Below are positions 1 through 12,699 of a stretch of DNA of 64,000 nucleotides, in pieces. The translations under genes were made by a program, and so were the position numbers. Each line of letters starts with the position of its first letter. The first letter of the stretch is position 1. Source of the DNA: Cyclina sinensis. Taxonomy: Eukaryota; Mollusca; Bivalvia; Venerida; Veneridae. The stretch covers positions 32,080,882 to 32,144,881 of the forward strand of contig JAAONU010000006.1 of assembly GCA_012932295.1 (NCBI GenBank). The letters run 5' to 3'. The notes beneath the pieces were generated by a model. That model ran no database searches. It saw only the letters and a program-made list of their open reading frames with translations, and was not told the origin of the DNA.

Positions 1-2
1 AC

Positions 3-233
3 GAACGTAAATGTATTAAATGCGGGGTATTAGAGGATGAATTTCATTTTGTTTTAGAATGCGATAATTATAAAGATATTAGGAAAAAATATATAAACAA
101 CTACTATCTGCGTCATCCAAATTTCGTTAAATTTATACAATTGATTAACAGTGTAAACCCAGTTGAATTAAAAAACCTTGCCACTTTTTCATTCAAGGCT
201 TTTGAGATAAGACGCCAATTAGTAGCCGGCTAG
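3..233 (+). pseudogene. C-terminal end of a LINE reverse-transcriptase ORF
   Basis: An open frame enters from the left edge and stops at TAG 231-233 (77 codons). It carries a C-x2-C pair followed by EDEFHF and a further Cys (CIKCGVLEDEFHFVLEC). This is the zinc-knuckle-like motif seen at the C-terminus of many animal LINE ORF2 proteins. The same kind of motif occurs in the LINE ending at 57400. Only the tail of the element lies in the window, so intactness cannot be judged. Confidence 0.65.
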
Positions 234-525
234 TGTGTGTTTTTGTTTTTTTGTTATGTTTTTTCCTAATACATGTAGTCTCTCCCGTATGAAAAAAAAA
301 TCATTCTCAAAATCTGCCTTTAAAGTAAATCAAAGAACATTAAATGTTGTTTTGATGAAATAATATGTAAGTGTCTTATAGTTGTTTTGAATATTTGTAA
401 AATTGTTATGCCATATATCATATTGCTGTACCAGTGAGTTATTACACATGAATTTTGATGTTAATTCTGCTATGCTATGGATCTTGTCAGATTTATTTGC
501 ATAATAAACTCTTCTTCTTCTTCAT
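234..525 (+). mobile_element. LINE 3' untranslated tail
   Basis: AT-rich sequence follows the stop codon and ends with AATAAA at about 502 and a short CTT repeat (cttcttcttcttc). This is a typical short-repeat 3' end of a non-LTR retrotransposon. It is inferred to belong to the ORF fragment at 3-233. Confidence 0.5.
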
Positions 526-1111
526 ATTGTAAAACACTCGTACCGGTACTTTTATAATTGTATATAGAATACATGTTCACGCGGTAAATGAATGTCATGT
601 TCATATCAATAGGTCATTGGTGAATATATCCGTAATTCTTGGGTGTGGATTGCTGTTGTGGTTTTCTGCCCTTGAAAGTGCCACGTATTATAGACGGCAA
701 GAACAGAAGAACCGTGTGGTTTAAAGGTTGAAAACTATGGTTACAGAGGGAACCACGGACCTTACTGGTCGGAGGGCGTATACATTTCGTTTCCTACAAT
801 TTTGACCTCACATTTGGTCGGTGTTATGTATCTGAAATATATTTTGGACCAGATATATATTGGTCGGTGGTTTTCTATATTGTCATAGTGACACATATTA
901 GTGTTGGTCATGTGTTGGCCTGGTGGTTTCCTGTGACCTTGGAGTTTCTCCTTCAAGAAGTGTGGATATGGACAGTTATTTATAAGCTTCACTGTGTAGC
1001 GATCATACCTTTCATTTCCGCCTTTATTATTTAATAATTAGAGAAAATTATTCTAAATAATTCTTAAATAAATTGAAGAAAATAAATATTGTTAGACATT
1101 TATTCTGGTGG
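526..1111. other. No gene recognised
   Basis: AT-rich sequence with short chance ORFs only. It includes a 76-codon minus frame at 762-992 with no recognisable motif. No RNA gene was seen. Confidence 0.4.
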
Positions 1112-1590
1112 TTAGCTACCCACTCTGGCCAATCCTGACCCGTGACAACTATTTACCCATTTTGACTCAAAGTTTGGCATGTTTAACATATAACTGTATA
1201 TTTTAAATGCTAGCTTATCATGATTTCCTGTAATTAATCTGTTCCAATAACTGATCATCTTGCATTTTATAATTATATTTATTGGGTAACGTCCTAGCTC
1301 TGCATATAGCATATAATGTGGTGTGCTTTTTCTCAAATTAAAAAGTTTTCCTAAAACTTCTGTATCTATTTTTTTCAAAACTGTCGCTGTCTTCATATCC
1401 CCATACTTTGCATGAATATGTTATTATTGGTAATATATTATGATCAAATAGCTTAAGAATTAGATATATTGGTAAGTTAAGGTTATTTATTCTTGTTTGA
1501 AGGAGGAACATATCTTTTCTTTCTTGTTGTGCAAGATGCTTTCTTGGTGTTAGGAAGCTGCCAGAATCTGAGAAAAAGTAACACATAAGA
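1112..1590 (-). pseudogene. LINE ORF2 3' fragment, frameshifted
   Basis: Two overlapping minus-strand frames (1338-1586 and 1112-1396) together read like the post-RT region of a LINE. The first has LPIYLILKLFDHNILPIITYSCKVWG. The second has YMLYAELGRYPINIIIKC then MISYWNRL. They are in different frames, so a frameshift lies in the overlap near 1338-1396. The KLFD..ILP..YSC..WG and ELGRYP..I.IK motifs are common in molluscan LINE proteins of the kind also seen at 27390-29060. Confidence 0.65.
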
Positions 1591-1959
1591 CTTTTAATAC
1601 TTCTAATCCATGAAAAGATAATTATTATAATGGCAAATTGTAATGTTTTATTGTATCCTTTTCATACAGAAATAAAAAGTGGCGTTTCTTTAAATTGTAG
1701 TAATTATATTATCACTTAACTCGCGCCTAATTTCCTTCAAACGAAAAAAGGTGCTTAGAAAAACAACTACATATATTCAAACATAACAAGTTCATACATG
1801 TAGTTTGATTTAAACAACTGATAAAATCTTTATACATCTTTGCAACAGTGGTGACAACAGGTTCATGAATCTTTAATGAGGTTTTGGAATATTATGTATT
1901 AGACTTTACACAGTAAAAGTAATATTTAGGATTATAAATATATTCGTTACTAGAAATTC

Positions 1960-1991
<32 letters not shown>

Positions 1992-4900
1992 AATCATAGC
2001 AAAATATAATTTTTAAAATTATCATTCTGATGTAACAATAAGTCAGTCTTAAAGTTTGATATCAAGAAATCTGCTACTTACATTTTCTTGATACAAGCTG
2101 TCCTCACTCCTGGAGCTGTAGGTTGTTGATTTCTTTTTACTTCATTTTCCGCTATTTGAATATCTTATTAATGAAAAAAGGCAGACAAGTATTGTGTATA
2201 GTCCCGAGTTGTATCATACGAATTGATTATACAGCACACGACAGACACCTACCGTTTACGGGTCATGTCCGTTTTGTGAATAGGTAACCACGGTATGTAT
2301 ACATATATTTACCGTTTCAAAACGGGTAAATGTGAAAGGAATTCAAAACTTAATGTCGTTCTATTTAATATCTCATCAATAAAAGATAATTCAATTTCTT
2401 TATTCAAAATCTTTGCAGTTTTCAATTTGATTAATCTGAGAAATGGAATATCTGTCCACTCCCTGACCAGTAATTACAACCTTCCGCTGGAGTTGAGCAA
2501 CCGTGTATCGAGTTTCAAAACGACAATAATGAAAACACTCGATTGAATGGACTTTAAGGATGTGTCAGGGTAAGTACATTTTTTATCACTCAGCACTACG
2601 TTAAATTAAACAAGCTTTAATTATTTTTGTGCAGTAACATTGCTGTTTTGCCTCGTCTTCTTCCTTCTTTCTGCACTTAAAGGTAGTATAATATTACTTC
2701 AAATTTATTTTGTAAAAAGGTGAACAGTAATTTTAAAAGTCATTTAGTCTAAGTTAAAGTTATGATCACAGTAACAATAACAACTTCCGAGGCTTGTGTT
2801 TTATTCTACATGTACTATAAAGCTTCCGTCTGCTTTAAGTGAAACAGTAAGCAGTTGATGATTTTTTATGAAGTAGAAGAATAAGTATTACAGCTTCTAC
2901 ATGTTAGGACAATTCACGACAACGGTTCGTTTCGCAGCTGTTCTTGAAGTTGTGATGTACATTTATCCCTTTGATAACAAGACAGTGATGCAGAATGTCA
3001 GACATTTTAACGCATCCTTCTTTTCTGTACGGAAAATTGCCAGTATTATATTCCCATATGTACAATTGGAGCGGAGTTAGTGTTATCCAATATTATGTAA
3101 TTCTATGTTTTGATTGTAAAGCACTTACCCGTGTGTATCGAGGAGTCTTAGAGCAGTGGCACCAACCAATGATCCGTTGAATCGTCTACACAGGCCTGTA
3201 ATGCTTTCTGAATCCTGAGCAAGATAATTTCACGTCTGACAATACGGCTTCTCCAGGAACGTTCTGCATGGCATGCGCAATACACTAAATCCCGTACTTG
3301 TTTTCCGTAACTTTTTGAAGGTTGGCAAAAATATGGCGGTTGATAAAAATGCAAAACATAGTAATTTTGTAATTACAGTTACAAAGTCATTTTTCATCAG
3401 ACAGTTCAATATTTTATATCATTTAAAAGGTCTGTAAACTCATATTGTACATATTTAAAAAAATAATTGTCCAAACGTTTTACTTTTTTGTTTGTAAATG
3501 GTTAAACTTAGTGCATCTAATCTGCTAGAAAAATGCTGAAAAATGCTGAAACGACAGGAAGAAATTAGCTTAGTTTGCTTTTTTTTTTAAAGCAAAAATT
3601 CAAAATCTGCATATCTTTTCAAAATATGAATTTAAAGAGCCTTCAAATGATGTAAAATGATACAATGTTTATGTTAAATATTTTCAAATAATAGAATTCA
3701 GCTCACGAAGAAAAAAATTATCTAAAGTTAAAAATTCTGTCTGGTTCCCGGTCGTATTTTGCTACGACAGTGAATTTGTCTCACCTGGTCTTTATGTTGA
3801 ATTATATCAAAGTAATCAAAGCATAGTCATAGTTTATTATCAAAACTGATATTACAAGTATATTTTTATTTTATTCAAGCATGTTTGTTATTCTGTTTAA
3901 GCATGTTATTCCATGAAATTCATGTTATTTTGTTACTTAACAAAACAAACAATGTTTCAGTATCATAATTATCATCATTAACATCAAGAGATGTATGGAA
4001 ATGGAAGGTTGAACAAATATGTTGTTATTTTCTTCAAAAAAATGTGCATTACCTTAGTTATGATATGTCTGAACAAACAGGTCTTCAATTAAAAGAATTA
4101 TATTATATCTCTTTTATTGGCATCTGCAAACAAAATAGAGTGCTGTAGATTAAGGTTCATTAAAAATACAGTAAAAAAAAACGTATACTCAAATGAACTC
4201 AATTACATTTGAATTTTCCTTGTTAAATGCAGTAGTAACAATAAACCGTAAGTGCAAGATATACAGTAAAAGTAAATGGTCAGTAACTTTAGATTGCGGC
4301 TATTGTTCGACTTCTTATAAGTTTTCAGACTTTTCAGAGTTTTCAGATTTTCTTTGGAGATTAATTATATGACATGTACATTAAGCAAGGATTTCTGTCT
4401 GCTTAAAAATTTAACATCGGATCCACAGATCACCATGATATGGGATTTATGCAAATTAACCTATCCACAGGGGCCCTTGTATATTCTGCACAGCTGTCAA
4501 GACTAAACAATGAACGATTTATTTTATGATCAAAACAGTGTTAAAGTTGAGACTTTTAGCAAACTTTCAGGGTGAGTGATTTTTACAAATTGACTAATAA
4601 CTTTTGATCTGTTATACTTGTAAAAACATAACGTAATAGTTGCTTTCAAATAGCATGTCTCAATGATCTTTATTTAAATAAATAAGTTCATTTCAGTTTA
4701 TTACTAGATTTAATTGTATCTTGATGATGGAAATAACGGTTACAAAGTTTTATGTTATATGCTCATTCAGTCATTTTTTCTCTATTTTAAAAATGTCTTG
4801 GTGCTGAAAAAGACATTCTTTTACATTGAAAAAAAGATCGTAGTCAATGCCTTCTTACTATGTATCTCAGAAAATTAAACCACTTTTAAGAGAACATTTT

Positions 4901-5435
4901 TATTTTTATGAAAAAAAAATCCCGATTGCAGTTAAAAAGAAGAAAGAAAAAAGAAATAGGTATATTTTATCAGTGTGTATTCATAATGTCAGTTCAACTT
5001 GTTTGATTTTGTAATCTTACTATTTTCACTTTAATCTTTCACCATCATTATTTAAAAGTTTTGTTAACTGTCCAGTCAGCTGTCACGAGGGATACATGTA
5101 CATCATATAGGGTTTTGCGGATGGCAGGTGCGGTCGACTAAATATGTGCAATATGGGGATTAATTTGCAACAACAACGCCTTCAAAATGAAAATAATGCG
5201 CGGAATTTGTACAACCGTTCTAGTTAGATATACATTTTCTCTCGTAATAGTGTTTAAAGGTTCAAGAAACTTGTCCAATGACTTCAAGGAGATAGATTTT
5301 GCAAGTAAAAATCTGATCTTAGCTTAAGCGAATGACTCACAGAATATACCTTAATCTTTTTTTTTCTTTAAAAACATGGAAAAAGCATTTTTTGGGGGGG
5401 CTTCTATTCATCGTAAAAACTGAAGAAAAATAATT
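1591..5435. other. Long stretch without a recognised gene
   Basis: About 3.8 kb of AT-rich DNA. It holds a (CA)n microsatellite at 1959-1988 and small frames at 2295-2546, 2995-3180 and 3148-3354 with no recognisable domain. I saw no convincing exon pair, RNA gene or terminal inverted repeat. Confidence 0.4.
1959..1988. repeat. (CA)n microsatellite
   Basis: Uninterrupted CA dinucleotide run of about 13 units. Confidence 0.95.
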
Positions 5436-5522
5436 CGGTTTCAACAGGATTCGAACCTATGCCCTCGTCAGTAAAATTAAGATAAAAAAAAATAAGATAA
5501 ATAACCACTGAGCCAAACAACC
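5436..5522 (-). repeat. tRNA-like sequence, probable SINE head
   Basis: On the minus strand an A-box-like TGGCTCAGTGGT (5504-5515) is followed by a B-box GGTTCGAATCC (5447-5457). The flanks GGTT and AACC can pair. The anticodon region is degenerate and A-rich, so this is not a functional tRNA. It is best read as a tRNA-derived SINE promoter or a decayed tRNA copy. Confidence 0.5.
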
Positions 5523-6818
5523 TTGTTATTATTAGACGTCAAAATTAATGATAAATTATAAAATAAATATCTACCTCTTGACTAAGGGAGTAAAGTTTTT
5601 ACATATAATAAGCTTTGTTAGTCTACATTATGATGCGCTTCTGTAACAAAAAATGAGACAATAACTTAGTTCAGATATGTTCTTCAAAATTACAACTAGA
5701 CTTTCCCTTATACCTATCTATTAGTGTATCGCTTTAACGGTTTATACGTATCGCTAAAATGTCACAGTGAACCGAAAATTCACAAACAAGTGCAGTTTAC
5801 TGTCCATGGAGATAACAAAGAGAGACATATTATGGGACTAACAAAATCGCTCTTTTCACAGCATACATCAAGTTTTTGTTTTGTAAATCAGTGTGATAAT
5901 TCAAAAGAAAATAGTAAACAAGCCTCTACAGGAATAAGTTACTGTATGGTAGGTCCTAGGAACGTATTTCTAGTTCATACATAATTCTTCCTATTGATGA
6001 ACATTTTAATGTGTTTATCATTACTTTTAATGATTTTTTTACAAATATTTTCTTGTAATTTAATAAGTTATCCATTTAATCCTTACGTGGAAGCTTGTTT
6101 GTGATCTGTTTTCGTAAAAAACAAAATACCCTGTTTTTTTTATTTTGTTTGTTTGTCTGTTGTTTTCTTTCTTCCTTAAATAAACTGTTTTATATTAAAG
6201 CATTTTGACTTGTTTTTGTCATTTGTTTTTAGAGATTAAAGTACAGAAACTGACAGCGAAGTGCAAAAAGTTATAGACCATGGATATATAAAGAAGACAG
6301 TTTATATCTGGACCACTGAGCCAAATAAACCATTTAAATAAAAACCATTGGACATGAAAAACCGGAGAAGTTCCAGCAATACAAAGTCAAATAGTTATTT
6401 GCAAAATATTGTTAATTTAGGCCCTCGGTCAGAAAACTAAGGCTGAAGCAAAGTATCATGTGAGATGAATCGTGGAATTGAAGACTCAGTTGGATTCAGA
6501 GTTCAATGAATATCTCAAACAATGCGGCAACAATATGGCTTTTATCCCTGTTCTGAAACGGAGGGAGAGAACTGAGATAAATATTTTTTTAAACCACCAA
6601 ACTATATTAGGTTCTTCTTATACATGGACTTGGACATTAGTTCATTATTTTCTTTTCGACGGTGAATTAATATCAGTCAAATTATGCAGAGTTCAAATTG
6701 TGTTGCATTCCGAATATGAGGACTATATATAGATCTAGTGGAATTCAAATTAACTTATGTATGTTTCGTTGTTTATCTTTTTGTATATTTTATTCCATTT
6801 AATTCAGAGAGTATTATC
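5523..6818. other. No gene recognised
   Basis: AT-rich. Small plus frames at 5724-5984 and 6472-6732 have no recognisable motif. A phrase resembling the preceding tRNA-like element (ccactgagccaa) recurs near 6310. Confidence 0.35.
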
Positions 6819-7705
6819 GTGTCGCCTGCTAAAACGTAGCGCGACATATAGGGATTACTTCTCCGTCGTCTGTCTGTCCGTCTGTCTGTCCATTTGTTCG
6901 TCAGTTACAAAACTTGTCAGGACTACTCCTCAGAAACTACTGGTACGATTTCATCTTAACTTTACAGGAATGATCAGTACCAGGTCTAGTTGTGCATATT
7001 TTCGGCATTTTCCAGTTCAATGATTTTTATCAGAGTAACAGCCCTTTTATGATTTTTATTTTTAAAGTTTGGCCGGACTACTTCTCTTTTACTACTTATG
7101 CAATTTGAATGAAATGTTATGGGATTGATCACTACCTCAAGTACTTGCGCATATTTAACGGGTTTTCCGGTTGGATGATTTTTGGCTGAGTTATGGCAGT
7201 AGAATGAAAACGGCTTTTTGGCAAATTAATGATTTTTGTGTTGCAGGCTTCACAGTAGCTGCAACATGCTACAAAGTAGCCACGACATATAGGGATAACA
7301 TCTCCATTGTCTGTGTGTCTGTTCGTCCGTCTGTCCGTCCATCAGAATACTTGTCTGGACTACTCCTCAAAAACTACTAGTGCGATTCCATCCAAACTTT
7401 ACAGGAATGATCAGTACCAAGTCTTGTGCATTTCGTCGGCATTTTCAGTTCAATGATTTTTTCAGAGTTATTGCCCTTTGATGATTTTTAGTTTTTTTTA
7501 GGTTTGTCCAGACTACTTCTCTTCTACTATTAATACAATTTTAATAAAATTTTACAGGACTGATCAATACCTCAAGTACTTGCTCATGTCTAACGGGTTT
7601 TTTGGTTAATGTTTTTGGCCCTTGAATAAAAAATGGCGTTTTGGCCAACAAACTGTCCAGTCACCTCTCAATACAACTGCTAAACTGGCTATCATCAGGC
7701 GACAC
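6819..7705. mobile_element. Non-autonomous element: two ~440-bp units between short inverted ends
   Basis: The interval is bounded by perfect 10-bp inverted repeats, gtgtcgcctg at 6819-6828 and caggcgacac at 7696-7705. Inside are two diverged direct repeats, one from about 6836 and one from about 7274. Each starts with cgacatatagggat, then a CTGT/CCGT-rich run, then gactactcctcaraaactac. No transposase frame is visible. Whether the 10-bp ends are true transposon termini is uncertain. Confidence 0.5.
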
Positions 7706-7830
7706 ATGTGATCACTGAACGCCTTAGACCACTTGGCTATTGCAGCAACCCCTAACAAAAAGTTTCACAAATAACGGGTTATATAAGTGTCCATCTCTGA
7801 CCACACAAGTGTCAGGGATTAAATGTACGA
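7706..7830 (-). repeat. Truncated tRNA-like repeat
   Basis: The minus strand carries TAGCCAAGTGGTCTAAGGCG, the 5' half of a Leu/Ser-type tRNA, preceded by about 70 bases that match the longer copy at 26256-26420. The 3' half is missing, so it is a degraded repeat and not a tRNA gene. Confidence 0.5.
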
Positions 7831-8398
7831 CAACACTGAATATATGTACGAAAAAAAACTTTTACAGACGCTACGCTGCACACATAACGCTGTTGTGAAA
7901 TAAAGTAATCAATTTTCAAGTGAATAAAGATTGATAAAAATGATAAAGAATCTATTTGATCTGCTTTGTTTACTCCTATATTATAAAAGAACGCATAGAT
8001 ATAACAAATAGAACGTATATGCTTTATCTTCTGCTTTTTTTTGTCCTCTGTGGTGAGGTGAGTATGAAGTTCCTTTAGCACTGTTATCAGGAAAAAAAAT
8101 GGCCACTGGAAGACTAAAATCTTCCACGTGTAATGAAATTTCTGATCACCTTTTAGTTTGTTATTACTTTTCCTCCCATTTTTAGAGTTACCATTTATGT
8201 ATTCTTAAAATTAAACCACTTAGAGTATGGAAATTTAAATATTTCAAGATGCACGCAGTTGTCACTGACATGGTTACTTAGGACTAGCAACATATGTTAT
8301 GTTCGTTGATAGTGCCTACAAAACCATAGATACGATCAGCGAGAGACGCAGTGTCCTGAAAATTGCCAGACGATATATAGACTAGATTTTTAAAACAA
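7831..8398. other. No gene recognised
   Basis: AT-rich sequence. A minus frame of 89 codons at 7812-8081 shows no domain. Confidence 0.35.
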
Positions 8399-9143
8399 AA
8401 GAAACAAGAGCCATGTTACACATGGTTAATCCCCCCGCCGGAAATAAGTTACCTGAAGGTTGTACTTTCAAGTGGTTGCATGTTGAAGTCCCCTCCCACA
8501 TGTATGGTATGTGTTTTGTTCTGTTCTGTTCAAGAAAAGTGCTGTATTGTTGAACTCTTGTTATAGAAAGACTTAAAAAAGTAAATGTAATAATGTGGGT
8601 TTGGAGTTTGAAGAAAACCCCTAAAAAATAGGCAAGGTAGAGTTACTGTTCTTACACACTGCACTACCTACCAATGTGCTCTGTCAGTGTATGAAGTTTG
8701 AATAAAATCCCTCAAGTAGTTTTGGAGTTATGCTCCGCACAAAATTTATCAAGTAAATCCGATAAAGGGGAATAACTCTAAAAATAGGCAAGGTAGAGTT
8801 ATTGGACTTGCACACTGCACTACCTACCAATGTGCTCTGTCAGTGTATGAAATTTGAATAAAATCCCTCAAGAAGTTTTGGAATTACGCTTCGGACAAAA
8901 TTTATCAAGTCATTCTGATAAAGGGGAATAACTCTAAAAATAGGCAAGGTAGAGTTATTGGACTTGCACATTGCACTACCTACCAATGTGCTCTGTCAGT
9001 GTATGAAGTTTGAATAAAATCCCTCTAGCAGTATTGGAGTTATGCTCCGGACAAAATTGTTTCGGACGGATGGACGGACGCACGGACGCACAGACGGACG
9101 AAGGGCATTTCTAATATCCCCTCCGCCTTTGGCGCGGCGATAA
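8399..9143 (+). repeat. Interspersed repeat with a 156-bp tandem triplication
   Basis: The element begins near acaagagccatg. It contains three copies of a block marked by ggcaaggtagagtta, with ggca at 8631, 8787 and 8943, which is a period of 156 bp. It ends with a GGACGGACG-rich run and tatcccctccgcctttggc. A truncated copy with the same order and the same kind of end lies at 10865-11205. The short frame at 8996-9196 on the other strand is a by-product of the GGACG run. Confidence 0.75.
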
Positions 9144-9886
9144 AAAGCTAAAATAAAAAAAACAAATATCACTCGTATCCTGAAAACAATCACCATGTTT
9201 GTTTGTTTTTTTTTTAATTCAGGCTATACGAAGGACAAGAATAGTTAAATCCATTTTTGCCTGGGGGATTATCTCAGCCTTGTCAGTTAGACGAGTCCAC
9301 TTCTAATTAAAAGAGTTTCTGAAATATGTTTTCAATTTTATTCTATATTGGAATATAAATGCCCCGTATGCTAACAGTGAATATCCAGATCAGACACCGC
9401 ATATTGCGTTTGATAAAAAACCAATGCCTGCTTTGATAGTTTTAAACAACAAGAATATGTGAAGATTGGATGTTTGGTTTTTGGGTCCGATATTTCTCAT
9501 GTTTCCCCATGTTGTATCTTGAATAACTGGGTGTAATAAAAGATGAGTTGAGTTGAGTTGAGTTGAGTCGTGTTACTGCACACACTCACAAAACTTCATG
9601 GTTTGCTTAGAATTAATTACAAAATTTCTTTTTAATAAATGACTGGGCTTTATGTAAAGGTAGAAAACAAACTGTTGAATTTGAAAAGAAATGCAAACAA
9701 ACATTTGTTTGTCTTGTTGTTTTTTCCTGCCTTTCTTGACATTTGTGATTAAAAGCTTTTTTACAAATAGATCAGGATCAATACATATAGTACAGTATAC
9801 GGAAAAAATATGTTTTAGTGAACCGGAAGGATTTATCGATATAAGCCTCCGACATCTTGGACTTTATTAAAACTTTCTTCTGAATA
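9144..9886. other. No gene recognised; (GAGTT)n microsatellite
   Basis: AT-rich, with a short GAGTT repeat at 9543-9567. No coding or RNA feature was seen. Confidence 0.4.
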
Positions 9887-10877
9887 CGAGGAGTGTTCAA
9901 ATATGAATGCATCTAGAACGTTATATTGTTCAGTATTGCGAAAAACACAAGGCAATGAAGGTTATCTGGTAGATATACATGTTAGCTTTACATTGATACC
10001 ACATTCATTAAAATCCGTTCACTTTAGCTGTGTTTATAGCTCGCTATATATGGAAGGGGATATCGCCATTTCACACATTATTGTATTTGTTATTTCAATA
10101 TGCCAATTTCATTCCAATGCTGCCAATTCAATTTCTGTGTTGTTTTTTAGAAGTACATTATCCATATTTGTATGTAAATTGCGATATTTTAATTATAACT
10201 CTACCTTTAATGTTGTAACCATTGAAAACTAGTATGATTTTTATAATTCTGTCATAAGAATTCATATGCAAATATTTTTATAATTATTAAGCACTTGATT
10301 TGCTTGCTTTGACAATAATATGAAAATCGTTGAATGATAATTAATGTAATGTACGGTCTTATACTAAAGTTCGTTGTCTCCTGGGCATATGGTGTAAAGA
10401 CATTTTTTTATGAAATCTGTTCTGTATATAGGCAAAATGAAATGTCTTTTTCATCAGACATTCGTTGGTTTAATAAATTCAAATGTTGGTTAATTTCGAC
10501 TGAAGTTGCACCCCATGCCCGTCGGCCTAAAACAGCAACGTCTGTCAAGATGGTTGCTACAGTGAAAGAAATAGTTAATACCGATGCAAGATACACCACT
10601 AGGCAAATAGCTAGTATCGTTGCATCTCATTAGGAGCAGCTCATAGCATTCCCAAACGTGATTTGAAAATGAAAAAGATCTGTGCTAGATGGATGCCCCA
10701 TTTGCTGACAGATGAGCAGCAGAAAAAGGCTCGCGTGCAATGCGCTAAGTTGTTGTTTTAACAGTATCCAAATTACAATGCACGGTCTTTTGCTTATGTC
10801 GTCATAGTGACAAATATGGGTTCATTTTTATGAGCCAAAACGAAAACACCAAAACAAGATTTGGGCGACAAAGAAAG
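9887..10877 (+). pseudogene. Mariner-like transposase pseudogene
   Basis: The frame at 10430-10633 reads DIRWFNKFK...RRPKTATSVKMVATV and TRQIASIVASH, the paired helix-turn-helix region of mariner transposases. After a frameshift at about 10631 the next frame continues with LGAAHSIPKRDLKMKKICAR and WMPHLLTDEQQKKARVQCAK to a stop near 10762. A third frame near 10815 gives WVHFYEPKRKHQNKIWATKK. The DET of the catalytic block just before WVHFYEP is not readable, and everything after about 10877 is replaced by another repeat. A possible 5' end after a TA is cgaggagtgttcaa at 9887. The element is broken and non-functional. Confidence 0.75.
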
Positions 10878-11205
10878 AGTTTTTGTTCTTAAACACTACA
10901 CTTTCTACCAATGTGCTATGTCAGTGTATGAAGTTTGAAGAAAATCACTCAAGTACTTTTGGATTTATGCTTCGGACAATGTTTTTCAAGTAAATCTGAT
11001 AAAGGAGAGTAACTCTAAAAGTAGGCAAAGTAGAGTTATTGTTTTTACACACTGCACTTCATCCCAAATTTGCTCAGTCAGTGTCTGAAGCTTGAAGAAG
11101 ATCGCTCAACACTTAAGGAATTATGCTCCGAACAAAATTCGATCAGAGGCACGGACGGAGACCATCCATTTCCAATATCCCCTTCCCCTTTGGCAGGGGT
11201 ATACA
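10865..11205 (+). repeat. Second copy of the 156-bp interspersed repeat
   Basis: Contains the landmarks ccaatgtgctatgtcagtgt, gtaggcaaagtagagtta and tatccccttcccctttggca in the same order as 8399-9143. It starts inside the mariner remnant, so it was probably inserted after or during mariner decay. Confidence 0.65.
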
Positions 11206-12225
11206 AAACAGTGATCGGCCCGAGCCGAAAAAGCGATCAGCTATTGGCCCTTTTTAAATTTTTGATTGGCTTTTAGATCACAGCCAGAAAATGAAACGGA
11301 ATTCAATTTTAACCGTATCCATTTAGTTTTCATAGCAATGGCATCGAGTTTTATGAATATTTGAAATTGATCTATCGACATTTATCATTTTTTGCAGTAA
11401 GAAATGACTACCCAAGAGGGTTGTGTATGACCTTTGTTCGGAATAGCAAAACAATTTCTCACTACTTGTAACTCTCATAAACACAGACGACAGGAGATTC
11501 ACAAAAATGTCGGTGGGTGAGCAAATTGTGTGTTAATTGTCATAAAATAATTGATTTGATATAGATCCTGTTGCTTGTACTTGGGGGATTCGTATCGGCC
11601 TTCGACCTCAGGTCAAACACGACGACCTTCGAATAAATAGCTGGTTCTTTATTAAATTATTATTCAATAACACAGATTATTTAATACCTAAATATTATAA
11701 GCCATATTAAAGGGCACCGACCACGTCCAATATTACTACGGCTTCCTTTATATCAGGTCAAATACCTATATCAGTCAGATGCCCCGGGCCGGAAAATGAT
11801 ATAGATATAAAGCCTACATTTTAAGAGATTTCATTGGCTGATTTCAAGGGGCCAAAATCTGATTTAGACTCGCTGCAGGAATGTCTGAAAAAACGGTTTT
11901 AAGTGTTCGCCTACTACTAAGTGTTTGAACTCGGGACAATTTATTCAAATTTAAATAAACATCCTATCAGTAGTGTTTAGCCACGTTTGCTAAATTTTCA
12001 ACGTGATAATTTTACAAAATAATAAGCGTTTACTTAACATGGATAGGTCGTCTTGGAAAATGTAGAGCAGGGAGGAAAAATGAGTGTTAAACTTCATTAC
12101 ATGAGTTATTTAATGAATTTGTCAATAAATAAGTGATTTGACACTGACACTGTTATTTATCCACGGGCCGATACGACTGCCCTCGGACAAATAACAGTGC
12201 CAATATCAAATCACTTATTTATTAA
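11206..12225. repeat. Palindromic AT-rich repeats, SINE/MITE-like cluster
   Basis: A block around 11206-11400 (gtgatcggcc..., gaattcaattttaac) is repeated in diverged form at 16340-16560. At 12124-12225 the arm aataagtgatttgacactga and its near-complement (acagtgccaatatcaaatca) flank a short GC-rich centre, so the segment can fold into a long hairpin. No coding frame was found. Confidence 0.5.
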
Positions 12226-12229
12226 TATA

Positions 12230-12390
12230 CAGTTGACTCTCAATAAGTCAAAAACGCCTTACTCAAAATTCCGCGTAAGTCTAAGAATTTCTAAGGTCCC
12301 GTCAAATTTCCTTCTTTGTCTTTGACCTTTAACTCCGCTTAGGTCAAATTTTGACATAATGAGACTCCTATTTAGTCGAAAGGACTGACT
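12230..12390 (+). mobile_element. Pogo-type element end
   Basis: cagttgactctc at 12230-12241, directly after TA, resembles the terminal repeat of pogo/Tigger-type elements. Its inverse gagagtcaactg lies at 16241-16252. The sequence between holds other repeats, so this may be two separate MITE fragments or one large interrupted element. Confidence 0.4.
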
Positions 12391-12397
12391 GACTAAC

Positions 12398-12450
12398 TAG
12401 GGTTGTTTATCGTCGGTACCGGCCTAGGCCATATGACCGAGTGCAACTTA
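12398..12450 (-). repeat. SINE 3'-end fragment
   Basis: The segment atcgtcggtaccgg followed by gccatatgaccg is the complement of the 3' part of the SINE at 15437-15730 (ggtcatatgggc...ggtaccgac). Confidence 0.55.
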
Positions 12451-12699
12451 TGATAATTAATTTTACTTAGATACTATTCTTTTAGCCACGTGCAAGTGTG
12501 TTTAATATTCTAATTGATGAATTGTTACCCGGCAATTTTATGGGTAAACACCCTCAAAAAGACTTAAAAGTGAATACAATAAATTATTGGTATTCACTTA
12601 TAGTTTCTTTTTCAGTTCGTTTTTAAATTAAGTCATATGTCTTTTATTTGTAAACATGGCATTTATTTGTTCTAATTTTGAGTTATTAAATCTGTTTTT

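Noticed and set aside
3148..3354. 68-codon minus frame
   Set aside because: No motif, no splice partner and no paralogue in the window.
9903..10232. 109-codon plus frame
   Set aside because: It lies between a possible mariner end and the transposase remnant, with no transposase or other motif in this frame.
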